This document shows positions 25,742-33,947 of a stretch of 64,000 nucleotides of DNA, piece after piece. Position numbers and translations under genes: made by a program. The stretch is from Zunongwangia profunda SM-A87 (GTDB lineage: Bacteria > Bacteroidota > Bacteroidia > Flavobacteriales > Flavobacteriaceae), in the NCBI RefSeq assembly GCF_000023465.1, contig NC_014041.1, forward strand, positions 496,001 to 560,000. Reading direction: 5' to 3'. Position 1 is the first letter of the stretch, and every line of letters starts with the position of its first letter. The notes beneath the pieces are model-generated. The model did no database searches. It saw nothing but the letters and a program-made list of their open reading frames with translations, and was not told the origin of the DNA.

Positions 25742-26826
25742 TGGCGAAAAAATTTAAGAAGTCCTACACATTTGCAATAAAGACCTCTTTATATCTAACC
25801 TTGTTTTTAAGCGGTCTATGGACTGCTTTTTCTTATTTTTCCGGGAACTTTCATTGGTGGGCACTGATGGGATTTGCATTGGTTTGCTACACGTTTTCCT
25901 TTTTTATTACACAATATCGGGTAGAGAATTTTATCTATAAAAGGATTAAGAAAATTTACGACGATGTTTCCTTATTAGACTCTTCTACCCTAAACCCTAA
26001 TCAGGTTACAACAGATATGGCTTCACTTACCAGAGAGGTAGAGAAATTTGCTGAACATAAAAAACTTGAGATCGAGACTTTAAAGGTGCGCGAGAATTAC
26101 CGTAAAGAATTTATGGGAAATGTTTCGCACGAGTTAAAGACACCACTGTTTACCGTACAGGGATATATTTTAACTTTATTGGACGGGGCGATGAAAGATA
26201 AAAGCGTTCGTAAAAAATATCTGCAACGCGCCAGTAAAGGAGTAGAGCGCCTTATCTATATCGTAAAAGATCTGGATATGATCACCAAATTAGAAACAGG
26301 TGATTTACATCTTTATATCGAAGATTTTGATATTGTTGAATTAATTCAAAACACCTTTGATCTATTAGAGATGAAAGCAGCTAAAAAGAATATAACCCTT
26401 ACGTTTGATATGGATTATCAGGAAGCGATCTGGGTAAGAGCGGATGAGGAAAGAATTCAGCAGGTTATTACAAACCTGGTAGTCAATTCCATTAAGTACG
26501 GCAAAGAAGGCGGTACTACAGAGATTAGTATAGAAAATCTAATTAAAAACAAAGTGATTGTTAGGGTTACCGATAACGGTGAAGGAATCGCTAAAACTAA
26601 TATTCCGCGTTTATTTGAACGTTTTTATCGTGTAGATAAAAGTGGTTCCCGAAAAGAAGGGGGCTCCGGTTTAGGTTTATCAATTGTTAAGCACATCATA
26701 GAGGCCCATAGTGAAAAAATCTATGTAGAAAGTGTATTTGGGGTGGGGAGTGAATTTTCATTTACGCTAGAAAAGAGTAAAGAGATCCCTAAAAGGGTAC
26801 TCGAAACTGAAATTGCTGAAGCCTGA
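25741..26826 (+). CDS. phoR: PhoR-like sensor histidine kinase
   Basis: A 361-residue membrane kinase. Two hydrophobic segments (about residues 14-34 and 38-56) flank a very short external loop, so there is almost no periplasmic sensor, as in PhoR kinases that sense through a partner. The dimerisation domain has His130 in FMGNVSHELKTPL. The ATPase domain has the N box (QVITNLVVNSIKYG), G1 box (VTDNGEGIA), F box (LFERFYRVDK) and G2 box (GGSGLGLSIVKHI). No PAS domain is seen. The last 60 bases overlap the convergent glycosyltransferase gene. Confidence 0.88.
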   Translation: MAKKFKKSYTFAIKTSLYLTLFLSGLWTAFSYFSGNFHWWALMGFALVCYTFSFFITQYRVENFIYKRIKKIYDDVSLLDSSTLNPNQVTTDMASLTREVEKFAEHKKLEIETLKVRENYRKEFMGNVSHELKTPLFTVQGYILTLLDGAMKDKSVRKKYLQRASKGVERLIYIVKDLDMITKLETGDLHLYIEDFDIVELIQNTFDLLEMKAAKKNITLTFDMDYQEAIWVRADEERIQQVITNLVVNSIKYGKEGGTTEISIENLIKNKVIVRVTDNGEGIAKTNIPRLFERFYRVDKSGSRKEGGSGLGLSIVKHIIEAHSEKIYVESVFGVGSEFSFTLEKSKEIPKRVLETEIAEA

Positions 26827-27816
26827 AAAATCCTCTAAATTTTCCAATTTCTCTAAAGAGAAGTTTTCTTGTTTACAATGCGGGGCAATACCAAGTTTTT
26901 CCAAACGCTCAGCCAGATATTCCTGTTCAAACTGTCCCGGGGTTGGTATAAAAAAAGCTTTCGCTTCAATCTTATAAAGATCCATAATCGTGGTGTAGCC
27001 GGATCTTGCTATAACGTATTTACAACTATTCATGGCTTGTTGCAAAAATGCTCCATAAAGATGGTTTCTAATATTGATATTGGTGTTTTTCAAGCTCATT
27101 TCTTCCACGGAAAAAACACCTCTTATAAATAAAATCCTGTGTTCGGTATCTTTAAAAGCATCCAGTAGACGCTTTTCTAAAAAGCTTCGCTGCGGCTCGG
27201 GACCGGATAGAATAATCAGGTAATCATAAACTATGGGTAAAGAGCGTTTTTCGATTCTGCTTAAAGGGCCTATATATTTTATGGCGGAATTCTCTGTTTT
27301 TAGGTGTCCCAATATACCGCTTAGATTTTTACTGCCTGGTAGGTCAGGTACCCAGCATTCGTCAAATTTTTCAATATATTTTTGCTGAATTTTGCTACTG
27401 AAGTAGGTGGTGTTTCCTGAAAGGACCTGAAGTTGATGAGTGATAAATACACATCTTAATTGCTTATTTCTTACTCCCCAGCGATTATCTGAAATGATTC
27501 CCGAAATTTGATAATCCCGAATAATACCCTGTGTCATTTTTTTTTCAGCTTTAATGACATTTAAAATACGTGGGCTGTCAAAAAGTAATTTCCATTTTAA
27601 GTTTCCGGGATCTTCGGTATATTTTATATTATATGATGGTAATTCCAGACAAATAATATGTGGGAATTCTTTTTTTAAAAGTCGTAAGGCATCACCATCA
27701 GAAGCTAAAACAGGTTCGTAATCGTTTTTTAGCAGTGCTTTTATAATGGGTATGCATCTGGTAGCATGTCCCAGTCCCCAATTTAAGGCCGCAACTAAAA
27801 TTCGTTTTTTTTGCAT
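26767..27816 (-). CDS. MurG-like family glycosyltransferase
   Basis: A 349-residue protein starting MQKKRILVAALNWGLGHATRCIPII, the N-terminal glycine loop of GT28/MurG-type enzymes. YLIILSGPEPQRSFLEKRLLDAF begins the C-terminal nucleotide-sugar domain, and KYVIARSGYTTIMDLYKIEAKAFFIPTPGQFEQEYLAERL is the donor-binding region. Sugar donor and acceptor are unknown. The frame is open 15 codons further upstream (ATG at 27861), but I chose the ATG at 27816 because the family starts with this strand. The 3' end overlaps the kinase gene by 60 bases. Confidence 0.85.
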   Translation of the reverse strand: MQKKRILVAALNWGLGHATRCIPIIKALLKNDYEPVLASDGDALRLLKKEFPHIICLELPSYNIKYTEDPGNLKWKLLFDSPRILNVIKAEKKMTQGIIRDYQISGIISDNRWGVRNKQLRCVFITHQLQVLSGNTTYFSSKIQQKYIEKFDECWVPDLPGSKNLSGILGHLKTENSAIKYIGPLSRIEKRSLPIVYDYLIILSGPEPQRSFLEKRLLDAFKDTEHRILFIRGVFSVEEMSLKNTNINIRNHLYGAFLQQAMNSCKYVIARSGYTTIMDLYKIEAKAFFIPTPGQFEQEYLAERLEKLGIAPHCKQENFSLEKLENLEDFSGFSNFSFEYPFRDLFTLF

Positions 27817-27911
27817 ATTGCAAATATAAATTCGTAGAAGCTTCAGCCGGTTTTTAAGCATTAAAAAAACATCACGAAATTTTTAAATCTCCATGGCAAT
27901 TTTCTAAAAGC

Positions 27912-27941
27912 TTGTGTTTGAATCCTGAAATTATACATTTG
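27912..27941 (+). promoter_or_regulatory. Promoter upstream of trmB
   Basis: TTG (27912-27914), a 19-base spacer and TACATTTG (27934-27941) match the Bacteroidota promoter exactly. A second -7 match, TAAATTTG, lies at 27979-27986 with a TTTG 23 bases before it, so two starts are possible. Confidence 0.6.
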
Positions 27942-28006
27942 TAGTATTAACTTTGCTAAAAACTGAAATATAATTCTATAAATTTGCCGAAAATCAAATT
28001 TCAGCT

Positions 28007-28681
28007 GTGGGAAGTAAGAATAAATTAAAACGTTTTAAAGAGAACGAAACATTTTCAAATGTCATTCAGCCAACAAGGGAGATGCTTACCGAGGCCGACT
28101 TTCAATATAAGGGAAAATGGAATGCTGATTTTTTTAAAAATGATCAGCCAATTATTTTAGAATTAGGATGCGGTAAGGGCGAATATAGTGTTGGATTGGC
28201 GCAGGCTTTTCCAGAAAAGAATTTTATCGGAATCGATATTAAAGGGGCTCGTTTTTGGCGCGGAGCTAAAACAGCTTTAGAAGAAGGATTGGATAATGTG
28301 GGGTTTTTAAGAACGCAAATCGAACTTATCGATTATGCTTTTGCTGAAAATGAGGTTAGTGAAATTTGGATTACATTTCCGGATCCGCAGATTAAATATA
28401 AACGAACCAAACACCGCTTAACAAACACCGGTTTTTTACAGAAGTATAAAAAGATACTGAAACCCGATGGGGTGGTAAATCTAAAAACCGATAGTGAATT
28501 TATGCATGGTTACACTTTAGGCCTGTTACATGGTGCAGGGCACGAAGTTATGTATGCTAACCACCATGTCTATAAAAATGAAGGGGCTCCAAAAGAGGTG
28601 ACCAGGATACAAACTTTCTACGAAAAACAGTATCTTGAGAAGGGAAAACCAATTACTTATATTAAATTTAGAATAAAATAA
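28007..28681 (+). CDS. trmB: tRNA (guanine-N7)-methyltransferase
   Basis: A 224-residue SAM-dependent enzyme that methylates G46 of tRNA. ELGCGKGEYSVGLA (about residues 46-59) is the SAM-binding loop, and WITFPDPQIKYKRTKHRLT is the TrmB signature with the catalytic Asp. The start is GTG: the encoded MGSKNKLKRFKENETF is the usual N-terminus of flavobacterial TrmB, so the GTG at 28007 is credible and no ATG is available nearby. Confidence 0.95.
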   Translation: MGSKNKLKRFKENETFSNVIQPTREMLTEADFQYKGKWNADFFKNDQPIILELGCGKGEYSVGLAQAFPEKNFIGIDIKGARFWRGAKTALEEGLDNVGFLRTQIELIDYAFAENEVSEIWITFPDPQIKYKRTKHRLTNTGFLQKYKKILKPDGVVNLKTDSEFMHGYTLGLLHGAGHEVMYANHHVYKNEGAPKEVTRIQTFYEKQYLEKGKPITYIKFRIK

Positions 28682-28685
28682 CAGG

Positions 28686-29312
28686 TTGTTGGAAGAAGCA
28701 AAAATTTTTCTCATTGTTTATTTCGCGGCGCTTTTTGGAGTTTTGCCGCCTGGTTTGGTGAATATGACTGTCGCTAAAACCTGTATTGAACGTGGTAAGA
28801 AAAATGGGATGCTTGTAGCTATAGGAGCTTCGGTAGTAATTCTTCTTCAGGCCTTTATTGCCGTTTTATTAGCCAAGTATATTTTTGAGCACGAATTCGT
28901 GAGAAGGATTATGCTGAGGGCTGCTTTGGTTATATTCAGTATTTTAGGAGTGTATTTCTTTGTTCAGGCTAAAAAGAAAAAAGGTATGCCTGCACATTCC
29001 AAGAAAAAGGAAAATAGTAGTTTATATAAGGGGATGATTATAGCTGCATTAAATATTTTTCCCATCCCTTATTTTTGTGCTATTGCCGGTGCTTTTAACG
29101 TAGGGGTTGGCGTTAGTTATAACTGGTTTAAAATTATTGCCTTTGCAGTCGCAGCGTCGCTTGGTAGTTTTACCAGTTTGTATCTGTATGTACTTTCCTT
29201 TATTAAGATTGAAAAAAAGGCAGAGCGATTCGCGAAATATTCTAACTACTTTATGGCAGGTTTAATGGCGGTGCTTGTCGTTATTACCATTATTAGAATA
29301 TACAATTCATGA
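28686..29312 (+). CDS. LysE-type exporter family membrane protein
   Basis: A 208-residue protein with about six membrane helices. The first (FLIVYFAALFGVLPPGLVNMTVAKTCIERG) has the 'PPGLxN' turn of LysE/RhtB-type amino-acid exporters. A basic loop (KKKKGMPAHSKKKENSS) separates the two halves. The start is a TTG (28686 or 28689), four bases after the trmB stop. The substrate cannot be predicted. Its 3' end overlaps the next gene by four bases. Confidence 0.75.
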   Translation: MLEEAKIFLIVYFAALFGVLPPGLVNMTVAKTCIERGKKNGMLVAIGASVVILLQAFIAVLLAKYIFEHEFVRRIMLRAALVIFSILGVYFFVQAKKKKGMPAHSKKKENSSLYKGMIIAALNIFPIPYFCAIAGAFNVGVGVSYNWFKIIAFAVAASLGSFTSLYLYVLSFIKIEKKAERFAKYSNYFMAGLMAVLVVITIIRIYNS

Positions 29313-29656
29313 GTACGGTAGATAAATCTGGTTTTTTTGAAAAAGTATATAAGGTAGCCGCGCAAATTCCTGAAGGCCGAGTAACTTCTTACGGTGCTAT
29401 TGCCAAATATCTTGGTGCCGCAAAAAGTGCCAGAATGGTAGGTTGGGCCATGAATGCTTCTAAAAACAGGGAAGATGTTCCTGCGCATCGGGTAGTCAAC
29501 CGAAATGGTATGCTTACCGGTAAAAGTCATTTTGGGGGTTCTAATGCCATGCAACAATTGCTGGAGGCTGAGGGTGTGAAGATAAGGGAGATGAAAGTCC
29601 TTGATTTTGATTCTGTTTTTTGGGACCCAATGACCCAATTGGAGGAGCCGTATTAA
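29309..29656 (+). CDS. MGMT-fold alkyltransferase-like protein lacking the active cysteine
   Basis: A 115-residue protein matching the C-terminal DNA-binding domain of O6-alkylguanine-DNA alkyltransferase: IPEGRVTSYGAIAKYLG, ARMVGWAMNAS, VPAHRVVNRNGML. The active PCHR motif reads PAHR, so it cannot take up an alkyl group. Alkyltransferase-like (ATL) proteins of this kind, usually PWHR, bind O6-alkylguanine and pass it to nucleotide excision repair. It overlaps the exporter gene by four bases. Confidence 0.88.
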   Translation: MSTVDKSGFFEKVYKVAAQIPEGRVTSYGAIAKYLGAAKSARMVGWAMNASKNREDVPAHRVVNRNGMLTGKSHFGGSNAMQQLLEAEGVKIREMKVLDFDSVFWDPMTQLEEPY

Positions 29657-29795
29657 GAAATATCTTTCTGTAAGGTTTTAGATGTTGGCTATACTAAATG
29701 GAAGGTGTTTCCTATTCGGGAAAGCGGAATTAATTATGTTTATCATAGAATAGATCAATTCTTTATAAATGCTTCGTGTTCTTAGCATTTCAAAG

Positions 29796-29803
29796 TATAT
29801 TTG
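29796..29803 (+). promoter_or_regulatory. -7 promoter box of the Fe-S operon
   Basis: TATATTTG is a full match to TAnnTTTG, 46 bases before the Mrp start codon. No clear -33 element is seen. Confidence 0.45.
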
Positions 29804-29849
29804 CATTTAGAATCGATCTAATTAAAAGATATTCTGACTAAAAATTTTT

Positions 29850-30992
29850 ATGAAATTAGATAGAAAAGAAATAATCAGAGCATTAGAATCTATTAGTGTT
29901 GCCGGAGAAGGTAAAAACATGGTAGAAGGAGGTGCTTTGCAAAACGTTATGACTTTTGGTGATGAGGTTATTGTCGATCTAGTATTAAGTTCGCCTGCAC
30001 TTCATATAAAAAAGAGGGCAGAGGTAGATGTGATGAAAGCTATTCACGAAAAAGTCTATGAAAAAGCAAAAATAAAAGTAAATATTAAGGTTGAAGCACC
30101 TGCTACTGAGAAAAAGGCGCCTGAGATTAAAGGAAAACCAATTCCCGGTATTAAAAATATAATTGCCGTAGCCTCAGGAAAAGGAGGTGTAGGAAAATCT
30201 ACTGTTACAGCAAATTTAGCGGTTACTTTATCCAAAATGGGCTTTAAAGTGGGTGTTTTAGATGCAGATATTTATGGTCCATCAGTACCTATCATGTTTG
30301 ATGTGGCGGCAGAGCGCCCATTATCTGTGAATGTTGACGGAAAATCTAAAATGAAGCCAGTAGAAAATTATGGAGTTAAAATACTTTCTATAGGGTTTTT
30401 TACCAAACCCAACCAGGCTGTGATCTGGAGAGGGCCAATGGCTGCTAAAGCACTAAATCAAATGATTTTTGATGCCGCCTGGGGAGCTCTTGATTTTCTT
30501 TTAGTCGATTTGCCTCCGGGAACGGGGGATATTCACCTTTCTATCATGCAATCGCTTCCTATTACCGGTGCTGTTGTGGTGAGTACACCACAAAATGTAG
30601 CATTAGCAGATGCTAAAAAAGGAGTGGCGATGTTTCAGCAGGAAAGTATAAACGTACCAGTGCTGGGTATTGTTGAAAATATGGCGTATTTTACCCCACA
30701 GGAGTTGCCAAATAACAAGTATTATATTTTTGGCGAGCAGGGAGCTAAAAACCTTTCTGAAGATTTACAGGTGCCGTTTTTAGGAGAAATTCCATTGGTG
30801 CAAAGTCTTAGAGAGTCAGGTGATATTGGTCGTCCTGCGGCGCTTCAGGAAGAAACCCCTTTAGAGGAATCTTTTAAGGAGATTACCAGAAATATGGTTC
30901 AGGAAACGGTAAATAGAAACAAAAGCTTACCTCCAACCGAGGCGATTAAGATCACCACGATGGCTGGATGTAGTGCGGTTAAAACTAAGTAA
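29850..30992 (+). CDS. mrp: Mrp/NBP35-type P-loop Fe-S cluster carrier
   Basis: A 380-residue protein: an N-terminal DUF59/MIP18-like domain (about residues 1-85), the P-loop GKGGVGKSTVTANLAV (about 110-125), the switch segment LVDLPPGTGDIHLSI, and then a C-terminal extension ending MAGCSAVKTK. A CxxC motif for cluster binding is not obvious; NBP35/Mrp members usually have one in the C-terminal half. It carries or transfers Fe-S clusters using ATP. It is immediately followed by the NifU-type gene without a gap, so they form an operon. Confidence 0.9.
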   Translation: MKLDRKEIIRALESISVAGEGKNMVEGGALQNVMTFGDEVIVDLVLSSPALHIKKRAEVDVMKAIHEKVYEKAKIKVNIKVEAPATEKKAPEIKGKPIPGIKNIIAVASGKGGVGKSTVTANLAVTLSKMGFKVGVLDADIYGPSVPIMFDVAAERPLSVNVDGKSKMKPVENYGVKILSIGFFTKPNQAVIWRGPMAAKALNQMIFDAAWGALDFLLVDLPPGTGDIHLSIMQSLPITGAVVVSTPQNVALADAKKGVAMFQQESINVPVLGIVENMAYFTPQELPNNKYYIFGEQGAKNLSEDLQVPFLGEIPLVQSLRESGDIGRPAALQEETPLEESFKEITRNMVQETVNRNKSLPPTEAIKITTMAGCSAVKTK

Positions 30993-31235
30993 ATGACAAG
31001 CGAAGAAATAAAACTTAATGTAGAGAAGGCATTAGCCGAAATTCGCCCTTTTTTAGAAAGTGATGGGGGGGATATCTCTTTGGTTGCGATTGAAGACGAC
31101 CGTTTAGTAAAGGTACAGTTAGAGGGGGCTTGTGTGGGTTGCTCTGTAAATCAAATGACTTTAAAGTCTGGGGTAGAAATGACTATTAAAAAGTATGTGC
31201 CCCAGATAGAGGAAGTAATAAATATCCAGAAGTAA
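30993..31235 (+). CDS. NifU C-terminal-domain Fe-S scaffold protein
   Basis: An 80-residue protein made of the NifU C-terminal domain only: EIRPFLESDGGDISLVAIEDDRLVKVQLEGACVGCSVNQMTL. The CxxC (CVGC, residues 48-51) binds a [4Fe-4S] cluster between two subunits. It begins directly after the Mrp stop codon. Together they form an Fe-S assembly pair. Confidence 0.95.
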   Translation: MTSEEIKLNVEKALAEIRPFLESDGGDISLVAIEDDRLVKVQLEGACVGCSVNQMTLKSGVEMTIKKYVPQIEEVINIQK

Positions 31236-31348
31236 TTTATCAGGACAAACTTGTGAGGTAGTGATTAGAAATAGGTTTTTATTTCGGGAGAAGTCGCGAA
31301 GTATTTAATCTCGGTTATTGAGTAAGCCTCCAAATTAACCTAAACAGT

Positions 31349-32410
31349 ATGATTAAAACAGATATGATAATTGTTGGTGCAGGACCAACAGGCCTTTTTA
31401 CTGTTTTTGAAGCAGGATTGTTAAAATTAAAATGTCATCTTATCGACGCCTTACCACAACCTGGGGGGCAATGTTCAGAAATATATCCTAAGAAACCCAT
31501 ATATGATATTCCCGGTTTTCCAGAAGTGCTCGCAGGAGATCTTGTAAGTAATTTAATGGAGCAAATTAAAGCTTTTGAACCAGGTTTTACTTTGGGTGAG
31601 CGTGCTGAAACCATCGATAAACAAGAAGACGGTAGTTTTATAGTAACTACCAATAAAGGAACAAAGCACCATGCGCCGGTAGTTGTTATTGCCGGTGGTT
31701 TAGGAAGTTTCGAGCCCAGAAAACCACCTATTCCCAATATTATAGATTTTGAGGATAAAGGTGTAGCATATATGATTAAAGAACCAGAAGTGTATCGCGA
31801 TAAAAAAGTAGTTATTGCGGGCGGAGGTGATTCTGCTTTAGACTGGGCTATTTTTCTTGCCGATGTAGCTTCAGAGGTTTCTTTAGTTCACAGGAGACAG
31901 GAGTTTAGAGGAGCTTTAGATTCCGTAGAAAAGGTAGAAGAATTATCCAAAATTGGTAAGATAAAGCTGGTGACCAATGCTGAGATTGTTGATCTTAAAG
32001 GAGAAGAAGACCTGGAAGCAGTTGTAATAAGACATAAGGATACGGCTCTTGGAGAAGAGATTAAAGAAACCGATTATTTTATTCCTTTATTTGGTTTATC
32101 ACCAAAGCTGGGCCCAATTGGTGATTGGGGACTGGAAATTGAAAAGAACGCTATAAAAGTTGATAATACGTATGATTATCAAACTAATATCCCTGGTGTG
32201 TATGCAGTTGGGGATGTAAATACTTATCCTGGTAAATTAAAGTTGATTCTTTGCGGTTTTCATGAAGCTGCAATTATGTGCCAGAGTGCTTATCAACGTA
32301 TATTTCCTGATAAGAAATACGTGATGAAATATACGACCGTAAGTGGGGTTAATGGTTTCGACGGAAGTAGGAAAGAAGCTAAGAAAGAAGTAGTTAAAAG
32401 TATAAATTAG
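31349..32410 (+). CDS. Ferredoxin--NADP reductase, thioredoxin-reductase type
   Basis: A 353-residue FAD/NAD(P)H flavoprotein. IIVGAGPTGLFTVFEAG (residues 8-24) binds FAD, KKVVIAGGGDSALDWAIFLAD (about 152-172) binds NADPH with basic residues after it (HRRQEFRG), and VYAVGDVNTYPGKLKL is the second FAD motif. It has no CxxC redox pair, so it is the thioredoxin-reductase-like ferredoxin reductase group, not thioredoxin reductase. The ferredoxin gene follows after 33 bases, its likely electron partner. Confidence 0.93.
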   Translation: MIKTDMIIVGAGPTGLFTVFEAGLLKLKCHLIDALPQPGGQCSEIYPKKPIYDIPGFPEVLAGDLVSNLMEQIKAFEPGFTLGERAETIDKQEDGSFIVTTNKGTKHHAPVVVIAGGLGSFEPRKPPIPNIIDFEDKGVAYMIKEPEVYRDKKVVIAGGGDSALDWAIFLADVASEVSLVHRRQEFRGALDSVEKVEELSKIGKIKLVTNAEIVDLKGEEDLEAVVIRHKDTALGEEIKETDYFIPLFGLSPKLGPIGDWGLEIEKNAIKVDNTYDYQTNIPGVYAVGDVNTYPGKLKLILCGFHEAAIMCQSAYQRIFPDKKYVMKYTTVSGVNGFDGSRKEAKKEVVKSIN

Positions 32411-32443
32411 TAGTAGAAGTGTAAAGCTTCAAAATATTGAGAC

Positions 32444-32779
32444 ATGTCTGATATAAAAATAACCATCATTGACAGGGAAGGAGAAGCACATACTGTAGAT
32501 GCACCTACAGATATGAATATGAACTTAATGGAAGTAATTCGTTCTTACGAACTAGCACCTGAAGGTACGATTGGTATCTGTGGTGGGATGGCCATGTGTG
32601 CGTCCTGCCAGTGTTACGTGCTTAATTTGGAGCATATGTTACCGGAGCAGAGTTTTGAAGAGGAAGATATGTTGGATCAGGCATTCTTTGTAGAGGATAA
32701 TAGCCGATTAAGTTGCCAAATTCCAATTACGGAAGATCTGGATGGTCTGGAAGTTAAATTAGCACCGGAGTCTACTTAG
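32444..32779 (+). CDS. [2Fe-2S] ferredoxin, adrenodoxin type
   Basis: A 111-residue ferredoxin. Cluster ligands are in GICGGMAMCASCQCYVL (Cys47, 53 and 56 by position) with the fourth Cys in LSCQIPI near residue 93. This CX5CX2C...C spacing is the vertebrate/plant-like adrenodoxin class that serves P450s and Fe-S assembly. It probably accepts electrons from the reductase just upstream. A long terminator hairpin follows. Confidence 0.93.
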   Translation: MSDIKITIIDREGEAHTVDAPTDMNMNLMEVIRSYELAPEGTIGICGGMAMCASCQCYVLNLEHMLPEQSFEEEDMLDQAFFVEDNSRLSCQIPITEDLDGLEVKLAPEST

Positions 32780-32784
32780 AAAAA

Positions 32785-32830
32785 AACAAACACAACAGCC
32801 AGTTCTTTAAGAATTGGCTGTTGTGTTTGT
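32785..32830. terminator. Long terminator hairpin shared by ferredoxin and DUF3050 genes
   Basis: Arms at about 32785-32807 and 32811-32830 pair over some 20 bases (ACAAACACAACAGCCA with TGGCTGTTGTGTTTGT), loop of three. Six A lie before it on the plus strand, so on the minus strand it is followed by a T run; the DUF3050 stop codon falls inside the right arm. Confidence 0.75.
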
Positions 32831-33595
32831 AAGCAATTCAATTTCACGTTCTATACCGTCCCATAGTTCGATTCGGGCGTCTAGAGCTTGTTTGGCAATG
32901 GTTTCAACTTCCTGCCATTTGTCGGTATCTTTTCCACAAAGGTGTTCAATCATTTCAAAGGCCATCGGCCCATGTTCATCATCATCCAGTTCTATGTGGC
33001 GGTCAAAGTAATATTTGAATAATTGTAAGTCTTTTTCAGGAAAATTCTTCTGGATATTTCCGATGATAGAAGTAAACATCCCAGGGATTAATCCTTCCCT
33101 TCCAAAGGTAAATGCAGAGGCTATTTTGTGTGGTTTGCCTTCAGAAATGGTTTCAAAAGTAAATTTTAAAAACTGTTTGATACTCCAGGGTAAATCACTT
33201 GCTGCAATAATTAAGTATATATCGGTACCATGAATGACCTGATCTAAAAAACTATGGATTTTGGTTGTATTTGCTCCTGCTTTTTCCATAGCATCAATGT
33301 ACATCTCGTAATGGCTTTGGTGTTTTCCGTAGAAATTAACATCGGTTTCCTCGGCCAGGACAATTTCATTGATTAAATATCTGGTTTCAGGATTCCCAAC
33401 CGGGAACCAGGGGTTAGTAGTTTTAGTGAGATTTTGCTGTAAGGCCTTTAATAAAGACATAAAATCCCAAACAGCAAAAACGTGATGCTCCATAAATACC
33501 TGCAACTCTTTTGGAGACCTTACTTTTGAATATAGGGAGTGATTTAATAAAGTTTCTACCTGTGGTTTTAGGGCTTTATTGATGTCTTTAATCAT
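32807..33595 (-). CDS. DUF3050 family protein
   Basis: A 262-residue mostly helical protein: KDINKALKPQVETLLNHSLYSKV, LQVFMEHHVFAVWDFMSLLKALQ, NEIVLAEETDV and FKYYFDRHIELDDDEHGPMAFEMIEHLCG. The pattern of His and Glu residues in the latter (HIELDDDEHG) resembles an iron/heme-oxygenase-like helical fold, and DUF3050 proteins are proposed to belong to that group; function unknown. The frame is open to an ATG at 33634, but I use the ATG at 33595, where the family similarity starts. A -7 box match (TATTTTTG, minus, 33616-33623) is upstream of this start. Confidence 0.82.
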   Translation of the reverse strand: MIKDINKALKPQVETLLNHSLYSKVRSPKELQVFMEHHVFAVWDFMSLLKALQQNLTKTTNPWFPVGNPETRYLINEIVLAEETDVNFYGKHQSHYEMYIDAMEKAGANTTKIHSFLDQVIHGTDIYLIIAASDLPWSIKQFLKFTFETISEGKPHKIASAFTFGREGLIPGMFTSIIGNIQKNFPEKDLQLFKYYFDRHIELDDDEHGPMAFEMIEHLCGKDTDKWQEVETIAKQALDARIELWDGIEREIELLTNTTANS

Positions 33596-33806
33596 AACTT
33601 GACTTAAATTTGCCGCAAAAATACTTGTTGGCAAGGGATTTTAAAATTGTAACAGTCTTTTTACAGATTGTTAATAGCAAATTTCGGTAATTCTGGTTAA
33701 ATTGAAAGGTATTATGATTGGATTAATTCATTTTAATATCATTATTTTTTATTCTGAGAAATCTAAGGATTTTCTTAGGGTAGAAGGGGTAGTGCCTAAA
33801 AAGCAA

Positions 33807-33887
33807 ATGAAATTAAAAACCAAATGCTGCGAGAAATATAACAAGGGCAAGCGTTGTAAGCGTTGCCCTTGTTTTGATCTTTTATGA
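33807..33887 (+). CDS. Small cysteine-rich peptide
   Basis: A 26-residue ORF (MKLKTKCCEKYNKGKRCKRC then PCFDLL). Four to five cysteines with Lys/Arg resemble very short conserved flavobacterial peptides. The frame stays open to 33702, but the upstream portion is not cysteine-rich or conserved-looking. The region 33596-33947 otherwise holds nothing that I can support. Confidence 0.45.
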   Translation: MKLKTKCCEKYNKGKRCKRCPCFDLL

Positions 33888-33947
33888 TGCTATTTTATCG
33901 AAATTTGATCGTCATAGGGGAAAGTGTAATGGACAAGCATTAGAATT

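Noticed and set aside
33702..33806. Extension of the cysteine-rich peptide to a 61-residue ORF
   Set aside because: The extra N-terminal part (hydrophobic and not Cys-rich) looks like random frame opening; only the downstream ATG at 33807 gives a coherent small protein.
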